Assembly (NCBI RefSeq): GCF_000527035.1
Contig: NZ_AZUK01000001.1
Span: 2,786,501-2,850,500 of the forward strand
Length of the DNA: 64,000 bases
Direction of reading: 5' to 3'
From: Tolumonas lignilytica
GTDB lineage: Bacteria > Pseudomonadota > Gammaproteobacteria > Enterobacterales > Aeromonadaceae
In this document: positions 42,887 through 52,153 of the stretch, piece by piece
Layout of the letters: each line of letters begins with the position of its first letter
Numbering within the stretch: position 1 is the first letter of the stretch
Notes under the pieces: generated by a model
What the model saw: the letters and a program-made list of their open reading frames with translations, nothing else
Database searches by the model: none
Told to the model about the DNA's origin: nothing
Program-made: the position numbers and the translations under genes

Positions 42887-42962
42887 TGGTGCCCAGACGC
42901 GGAATCGAACCACGGACACGCGGATTTTCAATCCGCTGCTCTACCGACTGAGCTATCTGGGC
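42887..42962 (-). tRNA. tRNA-Phe (GAA)
   Basis: The 76-nt gene on the minus strand forms a full cloverleaf. It starts GCCCAGATAGCTCAG, has the anticodon loop TTGAAAA (anticodon GAA), the T loop GGTTCGAATCC, and an encoded CCA. It is identical to the copy at 43095. Its 3' end is the match to the att-like remnant at 36195. Confidence 0.97.
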
Positions 42963-42972
42963 TAAGAAAGAA

Positions 42973-43048
<76 letters not shown>

Positions 43049-43094
43049 ACACAAATTTTTTACTTAACTCGCCGTAGCAAGTTAACTGAAATTA

Positions 43095-43170
43095 TGGTGC
43101 CCAGACGCGGAATCGAACCACGGACACGCGGATTTTCAATCCGCTGCTCTACCGACTGAGCTATCTGGGC
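43095..43170 (-). tRNA. tRNA-Phe (GAA), second copy
   Basis: This is a 76-nt tRNA-Phe with the same sequence as the 42887 copy (anticodon GAA, encoded CCA). It is the first gene of the tRNA operon and follows the promoter by a few bases. Confidence 0.97.
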
Positions 43171-43173
43171 AAC

Positions 43174-43209
43174 GGGGCGCATTAAACAAAATAAGCGCTT
43201 TTAAGTCAA
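43174..43209 (-). promoter_or_regulatory. Promoter of the tRNA Phe-Thr-Phe operon
   Basis: On the minus strand, TTGACT (-35, 43204-43209) and TTTAAT (-10, 43181-43186) are 17 bases apart, followed by a GC-rich discriminator (GCGCCCC, 43174-43180). Such a discriminator is typical of stringently controlled stable-RNA promoters. Confidence 0.82.
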
Positions 43210-43299
43210 CGCTTTTTTCCAAAACACCCCAATTTTCAGTTTGTTTGCTGTTTTGCTGAACAAAACGCTGATAGGGCTGCTTCTTTCGTAAACAAACGT

Positions 43300-43575
43300 T
43301 TATTTAGCACTCGGCGGCACATAACCTTCGATTTGCACTTCGCCATCTTCAAACAGATATTTTTCCATTTCGGCTTGCAACAACGCACGATGATCCGCAT
43401 TCATCATGTTGAGTTTTTTCTCGTTGATCAGCATGGTTTGCTTCTTTTGCCAGTCGGCCCAGGCTTCCTGACTGATGTTATCGAAGATGCGTTTACCCAG
43501 TTCGCCCGGAACCAGTTGGAAAGCCATACCTGGTGCTTCTTTTTTTAGTCGCTGACAAAAAACCATTCGGGTCAT
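43300..43575 (-). CDS. yggX: Fe(2+)-trafficking protein YggX
   Basis: YggX protects iron-sulfur clusters from oxidative damage and may help iron delivery. The 91-residue product has the conserved single cysteine near the N terminus ([16 protein letters not shown]), [35 protein letters not shown] and the C-terminal [10 protein letters not shown]. The ATG at 43575 (MTRMVFC) fits the E. coli start (MSRTIFC); the upstream ATG at 43581 adds two residues. It is 12 bases downstream of mutY, the same pairing as in E. coli. Confidence 0.95.
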   Translation of the reverse strand: MTRMVFCQRLKKEAPGMAFQLVPGELGKRIFDNISQEAWADWQKKQTMLINEKKLNMMNADHRALLQAEMEKYLFEDGEVQIEGYVPPSAK

Positions 43576-43587
43576 AATCATTTTCTC

Positions 43588-44640
43588 TTATTGTTGCAGT
43601 TCAGGATAAGTCAGTAATTTCAGTGTGACGGCCGACAGCCCAACACTGGGTGGTTGATTGAGGTTATACCAAAGTTCGTTGCTTTGCTCCATGATGCTGT
43701 GCGCCGGGTGGGGCAGGCTAACCAGCAAGGGCGTAATATCCAGATGAAAGTGGCTAAAAGTATGGCGGAATGCCGTCAGTGGCCGAATTGTCAGATTTGT
43801 ATAGCCATGTTGCTGTAACCACAGTTCTACTTCGTTGACATCATTGAACTCGGGAAAGCTGAATAACCCTCCCCAGATCCCATGTGCCGGACGTTGTTGT
43901 AACCATACCGTATGTTGGTGTTGCATGATCAAGAGACAAGTCTGTTTTACCGGGATCTGCTTTTTATTCGGTTTCGGGGTTGGATAGGCCGTCGGCTTAC
44001 CTTGCTGGTAAGCACCGCAATCATCGTGCATTGGGCAAAGAGGGCACTGAGGTTTGCTGCGACTGCACAGGCTGGCACCCAGATCCATCATCGCCTGATT
44101 GTAATGCTCAACCCGTTCAGATGGGGTTAGCTTGATGGCCCAATTCCACAATTCATTTTCAATTTGCTTTTGCCCGGGCCAGCCCTCTAGCGCCAGCCAG
44201 CGGGTCAGCACCCGTTTGACATTGCCATCTAAAATGGCATGGTGCTGTTTCAGTGACAGCGAAAGTATGGCGCCAGCCGTAGAGCGGCCAATGCCGGGGA
44301 GTGCTGCTACTTCTTCAAAGGTTTCAGGAAACGCACCGGCATACTGATCTCGGATGACTTGTGATGCTTTATGCAGGTTGCGGGCGCGGGCGTAGTAGCC
44401 TAAACCGGTCCAGAGATGCAGCACTTCATCCTGAGGCGCATTAGCCAGTGAAACGACATCAGGGAATCGTTCCATAAAACGTTCATAGTAGGGGATCACG
44501 GTGCTGACTTGAGTCTGTTGCAACATGATTTCTGACACCCAGACACGGTAGGGGGTTTTGTTTTGTTGCCAGGGCAGTGTTTTACGCCCGGATATATCAT
44601 ACCAGTCGAGTAATCGCTGTGAAAAAGTGGCCTGATTCAA
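43588..44640 (-). CDS. mutY: A/G-specific adenine DNA glycosylase MutY
   Basis: MutY removes adenine mispaired with 8-oxoguanine. With the TTG start at 44640 (AGAAGG ribosome-binding site 7 bases upstream) the protein is 350 residues, and the catalytic Glu and Asp are E37 ([10 protein letters not shown]) and D138 (ILDGNVKR), the same numbers as in E. coli. The helix-hairpin-helix [13 protein letters not shown] and the [4Fe-4S] motif [17 protein letters not shown] are intact. A NUDIX-like C-terminal domain ([20 protein letters not shown]) recognises 8-oxoG. The frame runs on to a GTG at 44679, but numbering and the ribosome-binding site favour the TTG. It precedes yggX. Confidence 0.96.
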   Translation of the reverse strand: MNQATFSQRLLDWYDISGRKTLPWQQNKTPYRVWVSEIMLQQTQVSTVIPYYERFMERFPDVVSLANAPQDEVLHLWTGLGYYARARNLHKASQVIRDQYAGAFPETFEEVAALPGIGRSTAGAILSLSLKQHHAILDGNVKRVLTRWLALEGWPGQKQIENELWNWAIKLTPSERVEHYNQAMMDLGASLCSRSKPQCPLCPMHDDCGAYQQGKPTAYPTPKPNKKQIPVKQTCLLIMQHQHTVWLQQRPAHGIWGGLFSFPEFNDVNEVELWLQQHGYTNLTIRPLTAFRHTFSHFHLDITPLLVSLPHPAHSIMEQSNELWYNLNQPPSVGLSAVTLKLLTYPELQQ

Positions 44641-44813
44641 ACTAAAAACCTTCTGCAAATTGAGCCTGCATGCTGGCACAGCCGTCGCGTAGTGTAAACG
44701 AGATAAAAAGTAGGGTTTTACCTGATGAAATCGGCGCTAAAGTCAGCTTGGCTCTTGCACCTTCAGGTTATCTCTGGATAATGCCAACGCTTGTTAACTG
44801 ATTGAGAGACACC

Positions 44814-45539
44814 ATGACCGAACATAATGAAATGAACGTCGGTGAAGAGACTACCGAAGATGGTAAATTCATGCGTCGTATCCGTAGTTTTGTACGTCGG
44901 GAAGGCCGTTTGACCAGAGGCCAGGAGCGTGCACTGCAGGAGTTATGGCCGGTAATGGGTGTTGAATACCGCGATGAAATGCTGGATCTGAACGCATTGT
45001 TCGGTCGCGAAGCGCCGGTGGTGCTGGAGATTGGTTTCGGTATGGGCAAGTCGCTGGTCGAAATGGCTGCGGCGGCGCCAGAAAGGAATTTTATCGGAAT
45101 TGAAGTGCATCGGCCGGGCGTGGGTGCGTGTTTATCATCCGCTCAGGATGCTGGTATTACCAACCTGCGTTTGTTCTGCCACGATGCCGTGGAAGTGTTA
45201 GGCCAGATGATCCCAGATCAAAGCATTGATACCTTGCAGCTGTTTTTCCCCGACCCATGGCATAAAGCGCGTCATCATAAACGCCGTATCGTGCAACCCG
45301 CGTTTGTACAGATGTTGCGTCCGAAACTGAAAATCGGTGGTGTTTTCCATATGGCAACGGATTGGGAAAACTATGCCGAGCATATGCTGGAAGTGATGAA
45401 TGCGGCAGAGGGGTTTGTGAATACCGTGGAAGGCGATTATACGCCACGTCCTGATTCCCGTCCGCTGACGAAATTTGAACAACGCGGTCATCGTTTAGGT
45501 CACGGCGTTTGGGATCTGTTGTTTGCGCGTCAAAGTTAA
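44814..45539 (+). CDS. trmB: tRNA (guanine-46-N7)-methyltransferase TrmB
   Basis: TrmB methylates G46 in the variable loop of tRNAs using S-adenosylmethionine. The protein has [21 protein letters not shown] near the N terminus, the SAM-binding [15 protein letters not shown] (about 71-85), [16 protein letters not shown], and the catalytic region [19 protein letters not shown]. It ends with [20 protein letters not shown] chose the ATG at 44814; the frame also opens at 44802 without family support. It is divergent from mutY, as in E. coli, and ends in a terminator hairpin. Confidence 0.95.
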   Translation: MTEHNEMNVGEETTEDGKFMRRIRSFVRREGRLTRGQERALQELWPVMGVEYRDEMLDLNALFGREAPVVLEIGFGMGKSLVEMAAAAPERNFIGIEVHRPGVGACLSSAQDAGITNLRLFCHDAVEVLGQMIPDQSIDTLQLFFPDPWHKARHHKRRIVQPAFVQMLRPKLKIGGVFHMATDWENYAEHMLEVMNAAEGFVNTVEGDYTPRPDSRPLTKFEQRGHRLGHGVWDLLFARQS

Positions 45540-45565
45540 GTCTGTACGCTGAACAGAGACAGAAC

Positions 45566-45596
45566 AACGGCCTGTTATCGTAAGATGCAGGCCGTT
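45566..45596 (+). terminator. Terminator after trmB
   Basis: AACGGCCTG and CAGGCCGTT form a 9-bp stem with a 13-base loop, followed by ATTGTTTCT. It lies between the convergent trmB and hemW genes and serves trmB on the plus strand. Confidence 0.75.
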
Positions 45597-45647
45597 ATTG
45601 TTTCTACTGTTACAGTTAATACCGCTGCAATTTCAAATGGGCCGGGT

Positions 45648-46793
45648 TTATTCTTCCATCAGCATGGTCAGCAGACTATTCAGATAACGATGGCCGAATT
45701 CGGTGACCAGCCATTCAGTGTCGTTTTGCGCCAGTAATCCCTGCTCATAAGCGCGCTGGAACAACGGTTCGACAGTCTCTGGCGTGAGATTTGTTCGGGC
45801 ACTGAATTCCGCTTTAGGGATCGGTTGGAACAGCCGCATCCGATTCATGAAATATTCAAACGGACGGTCGCTGGCTTCGACATCCCAGCATTGATCCAGA
45901 AAGGCCCGCTCTGGGTCGAGATAGCCCTTCGGATGTTTAACCTTGGCGGTGCGGATTATACGGTTCTCGTCTGGCAAGGTGATTTTGCCATGCGCACCAC
46001 AACCGATACCGAGATAGTCACCAAACTGCCAGTAATTGAGATTATGCCGACATTCAAACCCTGGTTTGGCATAGGCGGAGATTTCGTACTGACGATAACC
46101 GGCACGTTGCAATAACTGATGCCCCTGTTCCTGAATATCCCACAGTGTTTCATCTTCGGGTAACACCGGCGGGCGTGAACCAAAGGCGGTATTGGGTTCA
46201 ATGGTCAGCTGATACCAGGATAGATGCGGAGGGGCAATATCGATCGCCTGCTGTAAATCAAACAAGGCATCGCTGACACTTTGCTCTGGCAAGCCGTGCA
46301 TCAGGTCGATGTTGAAACTGCGCAATCCGGCTTGTCTAGCCTGCAATCCGGCGGCAACAGCCTGTGCGGGATCGTGAATCCGCCCCAGACGCTGCAGTTT
46401 TTCCGGCTGGAAGCTCTGTACACCGATGCTGATGCGGGTGACGCCTGCCTGCTGATAACCGGTAAAACGGCCGGCTTCGACAGTGCCAGGATTGGCTTCC
46501 ATGGTGATTTCAATGTCATCCGCAAAAGGAATGCGAGCCTGGACACCCTGTAGCAAGGTACTAATGGCGTCAGCAGAGAATAAACTTGGCGTACCGCCGC
46601 CAATGAAAATACTTTGCAACGGGCGGTTTTGGACATACGCCTGGTCGGCATGTAAATCGGCTAATAGTGCCGCCACATAGTCAGCTTCCGGGATGTCTTG
46701 TTTCAGCGCATGTGAATTGAAATCACAGTACGGACATTTCTGTACGCACCACGGAATATGGATATACAGGCTCAATGGCGGCAGTTGCAGCAT
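45648..46793 (-). CDS. hemW: Heme chaperone HemW (radical SAM family)
   Basis: HemW is a radical-SAM family protein that binds heme and supplies it to respiratory proteins; it was long annotated as a coproporphyrinogen oxidase. The [4Fe-4S] motif CVQKCPYC (16-23) lacks the extra Cys of HemN (CxxxCxxC only), as in HemW. The SAM-binding GGGTPS (about 65-70) and MEANPGT (about 97-103) stretches follow. The C-terminal winged-helix HemN_C region ends TEFGHRYLNSLL. Length is 381 residues. It is the last gene of the yggS-hemW cluster, 3 bases after rdgB. Confidence 0.94.
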   Translation of the reverse strand: MLQLPPLSLYIHIPWCVQKCPYCDFNSHALKQDIPEADYVAALLADLHADQAYVQNRPLQSIFIGGGTPSLFSADAISTLLQGVQARIPFADDIEITMEANPGTVEAGRFTGYQQAGVTRISIGVQSFQPEKLQRLGRIHDPAQAVAAGLQARQAGLRSFNIDLMHGLPEQSVSDALFDLQQAIDIAPPHLSWYQLTIEPNTAFGSRPPVLPEDETLWDIQEQGHQLLQRAGYRQYEISAYAKPGFECRHNLNYWQFGDYLGIGCGAHGKITLPDENRIIRTAKVKHPKGYLDPERAFLDQCWDVEASDRPFEYFMNRMRLFQPIPKAEFSARTNLTPETVEPLFQRAYEQGLLAQNDTEWLVTEFGHRYLNSLLTMLMEE

Positions 46794-46796
46794 AAA

Positions 46797-47387
46797 TTAC
46801 TCTTGCAGGGCGATAACGAGCTGAGCCAGCGCTTTACCACGGTGACTTAAGCGATTTTTGGTATCCGGGTCTAGTTCGGCTGCTGTACAGCTCATCTGTG
46901 GCACGTTGAAAATCGGATCATAACCAAAACCGTTTTCTCCAGCCGGTTCAGTCGCCAGCGAGCCTTCCCAGTTAGCCTGACAGATGATCGGTGTTGGATC
47001 ATCGGCATGACGCATATAAACCAGCACACACCAGTAGCGGGCTGTACGCAGCACGGCTGGAACACCATTCATCTCTTCCAGCAGCTTTTCCAGATTGTCT
47101 TCATCGGAGGCATCTTCACCGGCATAGCGGGCGGAATAGACGCCGGGGCGCCCCAATAAGGCATCGACTTCAATGCCGGAGTCATCGGCAATGGCCGGCA
47201 GACCGGTAATACGAGCAGCATGACGGGCTTTGATAATGGCATTCTCAACGAAGGTGGTGCCTGTTTCCGGTACACTTTCCACATTGAATTCACTCTGCGG
47301 CACGATGGTGTAATCCAGATCGGCCAACAACGCATTCAGCTCTTCAACTTTCTTTTTATTGCCGGTGGCAAGAACGACCTTTTCCAT
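46797..47387 (-). CDS. rdgB: dITP/XTP pyrophosphatase RdgB
   Basis: RdgB hydrolyses non-canonical purine triphosphates (dITP, XTP) and so prevents their incorporation into DNA. The family motifs are [19 protein letters not shown] (residues 3-21), [40 protein letters not shown] and [10 protein letters not shown]. It ends [11 protein letters not shown]. Length of 196 residues is normal. It starts 3 bases before hemW in the same operon. The 93 bases between yggU and rdgB hold no start codon or family-like frame. Confidence 0.96.
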   Translation of the reverse strand: MEKVVLATGNKKKVEELNALLADLDYTIVPQSEFNVESVPETGTTFVENAIIKARHAARITGLPAIADDSGIEVDALLGRPGVYSARYAGEDASDEDNLEKLLEEMNGVPAVLRTARYWCVLVYMRHADDPTPIICQANWEGSLATEPAGENGFGYDPIFNVPQMSCTAAELDPDTKNRLSHRGKALAQLVIALQE

Positions 47388-47480
47388 TATTCAGACTCCG
47401 TGTTCAAATCGGCGACATGATAACGTCGGAAACGGTTCTGCACCACCGATTCAGGAGCGGTGTGAATGAGGAAATTGGGA

Positions 47481-47771
47481 TCAGTCGTTTGACTGATCCA
47501 GAATGGCAGGTAGTTGTTGCGGTTCCGTGATACGTACGGTTTTATGCCGCCCGAGTTCGCCTTTGTGGATCACGATCTGGCTCTTGGCAACTTTAAACTG
47601 TTTGGACAGGAATTTGATGAGGTGCGCATTGGCCTGCCCATCAACAGGAGGCGCGGTGATAGCAATTTTAAGTTCTTCACCGTGCCATCCCTGAATTTGA
47701 TCGCGACTGGCTTTCGGCTGGATGTAAACATCCAGCCAGACATCTTCGCCTTCTTTGCGAAAACCTGCCAT
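47481..47771 (-). CDS. yggU: DUF167 family protein YggU
   Basis: YggU (UPF0235/DUF167) is a small alpha-beta protein of unknown function. The 96-residue product has [43 protein letters not shown], the complete family core (key segments IQPKASRD and [12 protein letters not shown]), and ends with [19 protein letters not shown]. The ATG overlaps the last base of yggT's stop. The operon order proC-yggT-yggU-rdgB-hemW is as in E. coli. Its role within the cluster is unknown. Confidence 0.94.
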   Translation of the reverse strand: MAGFRKEGEDVWLDVYIQPKASRDQIQGWHGEELKIAITAPPVDGQANAHLIKFLSKQFKVAKSQIVIHKGELGRHKTVRITEPQQLPAILDQSND

Positions 47772-48322
47772 TAAAGGCTATTCCACAATGGACCAACCAG
47801 ATCCAGCATCAGATAGTTGATGCCTTGTAGCAGCAGAAACAGCACCAGCACTGACAGATCCAGTCCCCCCAAGGAGGGTAAAAAACGGCGGATCGGGCTG
47901 AGTAATGGTTCCGTCAGTTGATACAGAACGTATTCGATGGAACTACGCCCTTGACTGATCCAACTCAGGATAGCCCGAGCCATCAGCACCCAGAACAGCA
48001 GAGAACCGGCCTGTTTCAGAACCACGAGGAAACTGAGCAGCAAAAGCCCTGTCACATTGATTTTGAGAAAACCCAACCACATGAAGGCGACAAATTTCAA
48101 TGCGGCAACGGCATAAGCCAATAATAATGATGCGAAATCGATCCCCCGGAAACCGGGAATAATCCGGCGCAGCGGCGTCAGGATCGGATGCGTCAACTTG
48201 ACACTGAACTGGCTCAACGGGTTATAAAAATCGGCTCTGGCCCACTGGAGCCAGAATCGCAGCAACACAACCATCAGATAAATGCTGAAAACAGTATCCA
48301 GCAGAAAAAACAGTGTATTCAT
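47771..48322 (-). CDS. yggT: YggT family integral membrane protein
   Basis: YggT has two YGGT domains, each a pair of hydrophobic helices: first [40 protein letters not shown] (about 8-47), then [21 protein letters not shown] and [32 protein letters not shown]. The helix-flanking pattern NPLSQ...THPIL and [11 protein letters not shown] is diagnostic. It is a four- or five-helix inner-membrane protein of 183 residues whose function is not firmly established (possible roles in osmotic and K+ stress). It lies 8 bases after proC. Confidence 0.94.
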   Translation of the reverse strand: MNTLFFLLDTVFSIYLMVVLLRFWLQWARADFYNPLSQFSVKLTHPILTPLRRIIPGFRGIDFASLLLAYAVAALKFVAFMWLGFLKINVTGLLLLSFLVVLKQAGSLLFWVLMARAILSWISQGRSSIEYVLYQLTEPLLSPIRRFLPSLGGLDLSVLVLFLLLQGINYLMLDLVGPLWNSL

Positions 48323-48330
48323 GAAAATCC

Positions 48331-49155
48331 TTAAAACAATGTTTCCATCTCTTCAGCACGATGCTGCGCGGCTTGCATGGCGGCACTCACTAGCTCTGCG
48401 AGTTTACCTTCTTCAAATACGCTGATCGCCGCAGCGGTTGTGCCGCCTTTGGAAGTCACTTGCGCGCGCAGGGTCGCCAGATCTGTTTCCGGATTGGCGA
48501 TCACCATCTGGGCTGCACCCAATGCCGTTTCCTGCACCAGTTTACGAGCTACTTCCGCACTGAATCCCATGCGTTGTGCTTCTTCCACCATAGCCTGCAT
48601 AAACAGGAAGAAATACGCTGGGCCGCTACCAGAGGCAGCAGTAACTCCGTTAATGGCTTCTTCGTTATCAACCCAGACAGTTTTGCCTACGGCTTGCAGC
48701 ATTCTTTGGGCAAACTGACGGTCAGAGGTGTTGACGGCGGCAGAGGCAAACAGACCCGTGATGCCCAGTCCGATCAGTGACGGTGTATTTGGCATGCAAC
48801 GCACAATGTTCTGGTGATGGTTCAGCAATGCTTGCAAGCGAGTGACACTGATACCAGCCGCGATAGAAATGATAAGTTTCTGCCCTAAATCGCCTACGGC
48901 CGGAGTCAGCTTGGCCAGCATTTCTGCCATAAACTGGGGTTTGACTGCCAGCACCACGACATCTGCACCTTTAACGGCGGAGATATTATCGGTACTGGCG
49001 GCAATGCCGAATTCCGTCGCCAGTTGGCGAGCTTTTTCTGCATCAATATCTGTCGCATGGATCTTGCTGCCAGGATAACCTGCATTGACCAAACCGCTGA
49101 TCAGGCTACGCGCCATGTTGCCGGCACCGATAAACGCAATATTTTTTTGTTCCAT
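48331..49155 (-). CDS. proC: Pyrroline-5-carboxylate reductase
   Basis: ProC reduces 1-pyrroline-5-carboxylate to proline with NAD(P)H. The N terminus is a Rossmann motif, IAFIGAGNMARSLISGL (residues 6-22). The VLAVKPQFMAEML region follows, and the family signature RCMPNTPSLIGLGITGLFAS (about 119-138) and VTAASGSGPAYFFLFMQAM (about 167) form the substrate site. Length is 274 residues. It lies 5 bases after yggS and is part of the same operon, which is the usual gammaproteobacterial pairing. Confidence 0.96.
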   Translation of the reverse strand: MEQKNIAFIGAGNMARSLISGLVNAGYPGSKIHATDIDAEKARQLATEFGIAASTDNISAVKGADVVVLAVKPQFMAEMLAKLTPAVGDLGQKLIISIAAGISVTRLQALLNHHQNIVRCMPNTPSLIGLGITGLFASAAVNTSDRQFAQRMLQAVGKTVWVDNEEAINGVTAASGSGPAYFFLFMQAMVEEAQRMGFSAEVARKLVQETALGAAQMVIANPETDLATLRAQVTSKGGTTAAAISVFEEGKLAELVSAAMQAAQHRAEEMETLF

Positions 49156-49160
49156 GATTC

Positions 49161-49862
49161 CTACTTATATTCTCTGCTGCCGAAAATGGCGGTTCCGATT
49201 CGTACCATAGTGCTGCCGCAACCGATGGCGACTGCCATATCATCGGTCATCCCCATGGAGAGTGTATCTACTGATGAATATTGGGTTTTTAAACGATTAA
49301 ACAATGTTTGCATCTGCAGAAAATTTTCACGTACGACGTTCATATCGGCGGTATTTTCTGCAATTGTCATTAATCCACGTAGTTTTAAGCGTGGAAAATT
49401 GTTGATTATGCCAGCCAGACCAAAAACTTCATCAGCATTAATACCCGATTTGGTCTGTTCTCCGCTAATATTAATCTGAAGGCAGACGTTGAGTGGTGAA
49501 CTCGTTTCTGGGCGTTGATCATTCAGCCGTTGCGCTGTTTTTTCACGATCAATACTGTGAACCCAGTCGAAGTGCTCGGCCACCAGTTTGGTCTTATTAG
49601 ATTGCAGCGGCCCGATGAAATGCCATTCGATACCGGCATACTCGGGTAAATTTTTTAAGCATTGAATTTTGGTGATCGCTTCCTGCACATAAGATTCACC
49701 AAACAGCCGCTGTCCAGATTGATACGCGGCCTGTATGGCTTCTAACGGTTTGGTCTTACTGACAGCCAGAAGCTGTATCTCATTGGGCTGGCGGCCAGCG
49801 AGCCGGGCATGAGTGGCGATCTGTTCTTTTATTGCAAGTAAGCGTGACTCGATATCATTCAT
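49161..49862 (-). CDS. yggS: PLP homeostasis protein YggS
   Basis: YggS is a PLP-binding protein of the alanine racemase fold that helps maintain pyridoxal phosphate balance; it has no known catalytic activity. The PLP lysine lies in IQLLAVSKTKPLEAI (about 29-43). Other conserved stretches are GQRLFGESYVQEA, EWHFIGPLQSNKTKLV, LRGLMTIAE and LSMGMTDDMAVAIGCGSTMVRIGTAIFG. The length of 233 residues is normal. It is the first gene of the yggS-proC-yggT-yggU-rdgB-hemW operon and is divergent from pilT with only 33 bases between starts. Confidence 0.96.
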   Translation of the reverse strand: MNDIESRLLAIKEQIATHARLAGRQPNEIQLLAVSKTKPLEAIQAAYQSGQRLFGESYVQEAITKIQCLKNLPEYAGIEWHFIGPLQSNKTKLVAEHFDWVHSIDREKTAQRLNDQRPETSSPLNVCLQINISGEQTKSGINADEVFGLAGIINNFPRLKLRGLMTIAENTADMNVVRENFLQMQTLFNRLKTQYSSVDTLSMGMTDDMAVAIGCGSTMVRIGTAIFGSREYK

Positions 49863-49895
49863 TGGTTCAGTTTTTGTTGGGAGTGGGAATAATAA

Positions 49896-50933
49896 ATGGA
49901 TATAACCGAATTATTGGCCTTTGGTGTCAAGCATAACGCGTCAGATTTACACCTTTCCGCCGGATTGCCACCTATGATTCGTGTTGACGGTGATGTCCGG
50001 CGAATTAACGTACCGCCGCTGGAGCACCGACAAGTGCATGGTCTGATTTATGACATCATGAATGACCATCAGCGTAAGGTATTTGAAGAGGATTTGGAAG
50101 TCGACTTCTCATTTGAAATACCTAATCTGGCTCGATTCCGTGTGAATGCGTTTAATCAGAGTCGCGGTGTTGCGGCTGCCTTCCGTACGATTCCAAGTAA
50201 AGTGCTGACGCTGGATGATCTTGGCGCGCCGCCAATTTTCCGTGATATTTCTGAAAATCCACGTGGTCTGGTGCTAGTGACCGGCCCGACGGGTTCAGGG
50301 AAATCAACCACGCTGGCGGCCATGATCGATTACATCAATGATCAATACAATCACCACATTCTGACGATTGAAGATCCTATCGAGTTTGTGCATCAGAGTA
50401 AGCAAAGTCTGATCAACCAGCGTGAAGTGTTCCGTGATACCAAAAGCTTCAATGCGGCACTGCGTTCAGCGTTGCGTGAAGATCCGGATATCATTCTGGT
50501 GGGGGAAATGCGTGATTTGGAAACCATCCGTCTGGCATTAACCGCCGCAGAAACAGGTCACTTGGTGTTTGGGACATTGCATACCACCTCAGCCGCAAAA
50601 ACTATCGACCGTATCATTGACGTATTCCCCGGTGAAGAGAAATCAATGGTTCGTTCGATGTTGTCTGAGTCGTTGCGAGCAGTTATTTCACAAACCTTGC
50701 TGAAGAAAAATGGCGGTGGTCGTATTGCGGCACACGAAATCATGATCGGTATTCCGGCCATTCGTAACCTGATCCGTGAGGACAAGGTTGCACAAATGTA
50801 TTCCGTCATCCAGACAGGGATGGTGCATGGAATGCAAACGATGGACTATTGTTTAAAGAACCTGGTCGCTCGCGGCTTGATTTCAGTGCAAGATGCGAAA
50901 ACGAAGGCCGTGGATCCGAACTCCATTGTGTAA
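49896..50933 (+). CDS. pilT: Type IV pilus retraction ATPase PilT
   Basis: PilT is the hexameric ATPase that retracts type IV pili and so powers twitching and DNA uptake. Walker A is GPTGSGKSTT (about residues 128-137). The Asp box (LTIEDPIEFVH), Walker B (DPDIILVGEMRD), His box (TGHLVFGTLHTTSAAKT) and the retraction-specific AIRNLIRE (in IPAIRNLIREDKVAQ) are all intact. Length is 345 residues. It is followed by pilU with a 10-base gap. The ComEA-like protein and PilTU make natural transformation possible, but that is an inference. Confidence 0.97.
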   Translation: MDITELLAFGVKHNASDLHLSAGLPPMIRVDGDVRRINVPPLEHRQVHGLIYDIMNDHQRKVFEEDLEVDFSFEIPNLARFRVNAFNQSRGVAAAFRTIPSKVLTLDDLGAPPIFRDISENPRGLVLVTGPTGSGKSTTLAAMIDYINDQYNHHILTIEDPIEFVHQSKQSLINQREVFRDTKSFNAALRSALREDPDIILVGEMRDLETIRLALTAAETGHLVFGTLHTTSAAKTIDRIIDVFPGEEKSMVRSMLSESLRAVISQTLLKKNGGGRIAAHEIMIGIPAIRNLIREDKVAQMYSVIQTGMVHGMQTMDYCLKNLVARGLISVQDAKTKAVDPNSIV

Positions 50934-50943
50934 GGATAGGGCT

Positions 50944-52050
50944 ATGGAACTGGCTAAGTTATTACGAACGTTGGTGGATGAAAAAGGCTCCGATCTGTTT
51001 ATCTCTGTGGGCATTCAACCATCCTTAAAAGTAAACGGAAAGCTACGTCGCCTTGGCGATAAAGTGTTGGATGAAAACGAAGTGTTGGACATGGTTCGTC
51101 AGACGATGACGGATGATCGTTTTCAGGTATATATTGACAGCAGAGAGGCTAATTTTGCGATCAGTTGTCCGGGAATCGGTCGTTTCCGTGTCAGTGCCTT
51201 TTGGCAGCAAGATTTTCCTGGCTGTTCAATTCGTCGCATTGAAACCGTTATTCCAACGTGTGAAGAGTTGTATTTGCCGTTATCGGTGAAAGAATTGTCG
51301 ATGGCAAAACGTGGGCTGATTTTGTTTGTTGGTGCAACCGGTGCGGGTAAATCAACGACTCAGGCGGCGATGATTGGTTATCGTAACCGTCATGCACACA
51401 ATCATATTCTGACCATTGAAGATCCGGTGGAATTTGTTCACCAGCATGATCGTTGCCTGATCACGCAACGTGAAGTCGGGACAGATACGCTTTCCTTTGA
51501 TGAAGGTCTGAAAAGTGCGTTACGACAAGCACCAGACGTGATCTTGATCGGTGAAATCCGTTCTGAAGAGACCATGGAGTTTGCATTATCGTTTGCTGAA
51601 ACCGGCCATCTTTGTATGGCAACCTTGCATGCGAATAACGCAAATCAGGCGATAGAACGTATTTTGCACTTGGTGCCGCCCTCTAAACATCGCTTGTTGA
51701 TGTATGACTTGGCATTCAACTTAAAAGCGATTGTGGCGCAGCAATTGGTGCCAACATTAGATGGCAAAGGGCGTCGCGCCGCTTTTGAGATCATGCTGAA
51801 TACACCATTAATCAGTGACATCCTTCGTAAGAGCGAAGTGCACCGCCTGAAAGAGACGATGTCTCGTTCCCGTGAATTGGGCATGACGACGTTTGACCAG
51901 TCGTTGTTTGAATTGTATCAGCAAGGGGTGATCGGGTTTGATGAGGCACTGGCGTTTGCTGATTCAAGTAACGATGTGCGCATGATGATCAAGATGGCGA
52001 CGGGCGGCAAATTCGATTCGGGAATGCTGGATAACGTCACCGTCGCTTGA
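50944..52050 (+). CDS. pilU: PilT-dependent retraction ATPase PilU
   Basis: PilU is an auxiliary retraction ATPase that works with PilT. It has Walker A GATGAGKSTTQAA (about 130-142), Asp box EDPVEFVHQ, Walker B APDVILIGEIRSEETM and the His box ETGHLCMATLHANNANQA. The AIRNLIRE motif of PilT is replaced by a TPLISDILRKSEV-type segment, as is usual in PilU. The ATG at 50944 has AGGATAGGG upstream; the frame upstream overlaps pilT and is not coding. Length is 368 residues. A terminator lies beyond its end. Confidence 0.95.
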   Translation: MELAKLLRTLVDEKGSDLFISVGIQPSLKVNGKLRRLGDKVLDENEVLDMVRQTMTDDRFQVYIDSREANFAISCPGIGRFRVSAFWQQDFPGCSIRRIETVIPTCEELYLPLSVKELSMAKRGLILFVGATGAGKSTTQAAMIGYRNRHAHNHILTIEDPVEFVHQHDRCLITQREVGTDTLSFDEGLKSALRQAPDVILIGEIRSEETMEFALSFAETGHLCMATLHANNANQAIERILHLVPPSKHRLLMYDLAFNLKAIVAQQLVPTLDGKGRRAAFEIMLNTPLISDILRKSEVHRLKETMSRSRELGMTTFDQSLFELYQQGVIGFDEALAFADSSNDVRMMIKMATGGKFDSGMLDNVTVA

Positions 52051-52091
52051 ACCAATGGTTGAGCCTATCAGAGTAACAGGCATCTAATACA

Positions 52092-52141
52092 GGATGAACG
52101 TGGTAACATGTTGATAACAAGTTACTGCTTCATCCTTTTTT
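52092..52141 (+). terminator. Terminator between pilU and yaaA
   Basis: GGATGAA pairs with TTCATCC, with an inner GTAAC/GTTAC pairing, and is followed by TTTTTTATT. It ends 13 bases before the yaaA start, so yaaA either has a promoter inside this stretch or is reached by read-through. Confidence 0.7.
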
Positions 52142-52153
52142 ATTGAGGTGCTT

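Noticed and set aside
47388..47480. Open frame between yggU and rdgB (minus strand) with plausible residues
   Set aside because: It has no ATG, GTG or TTG start, begins after a stop inside yggU, and resembles no known protein.
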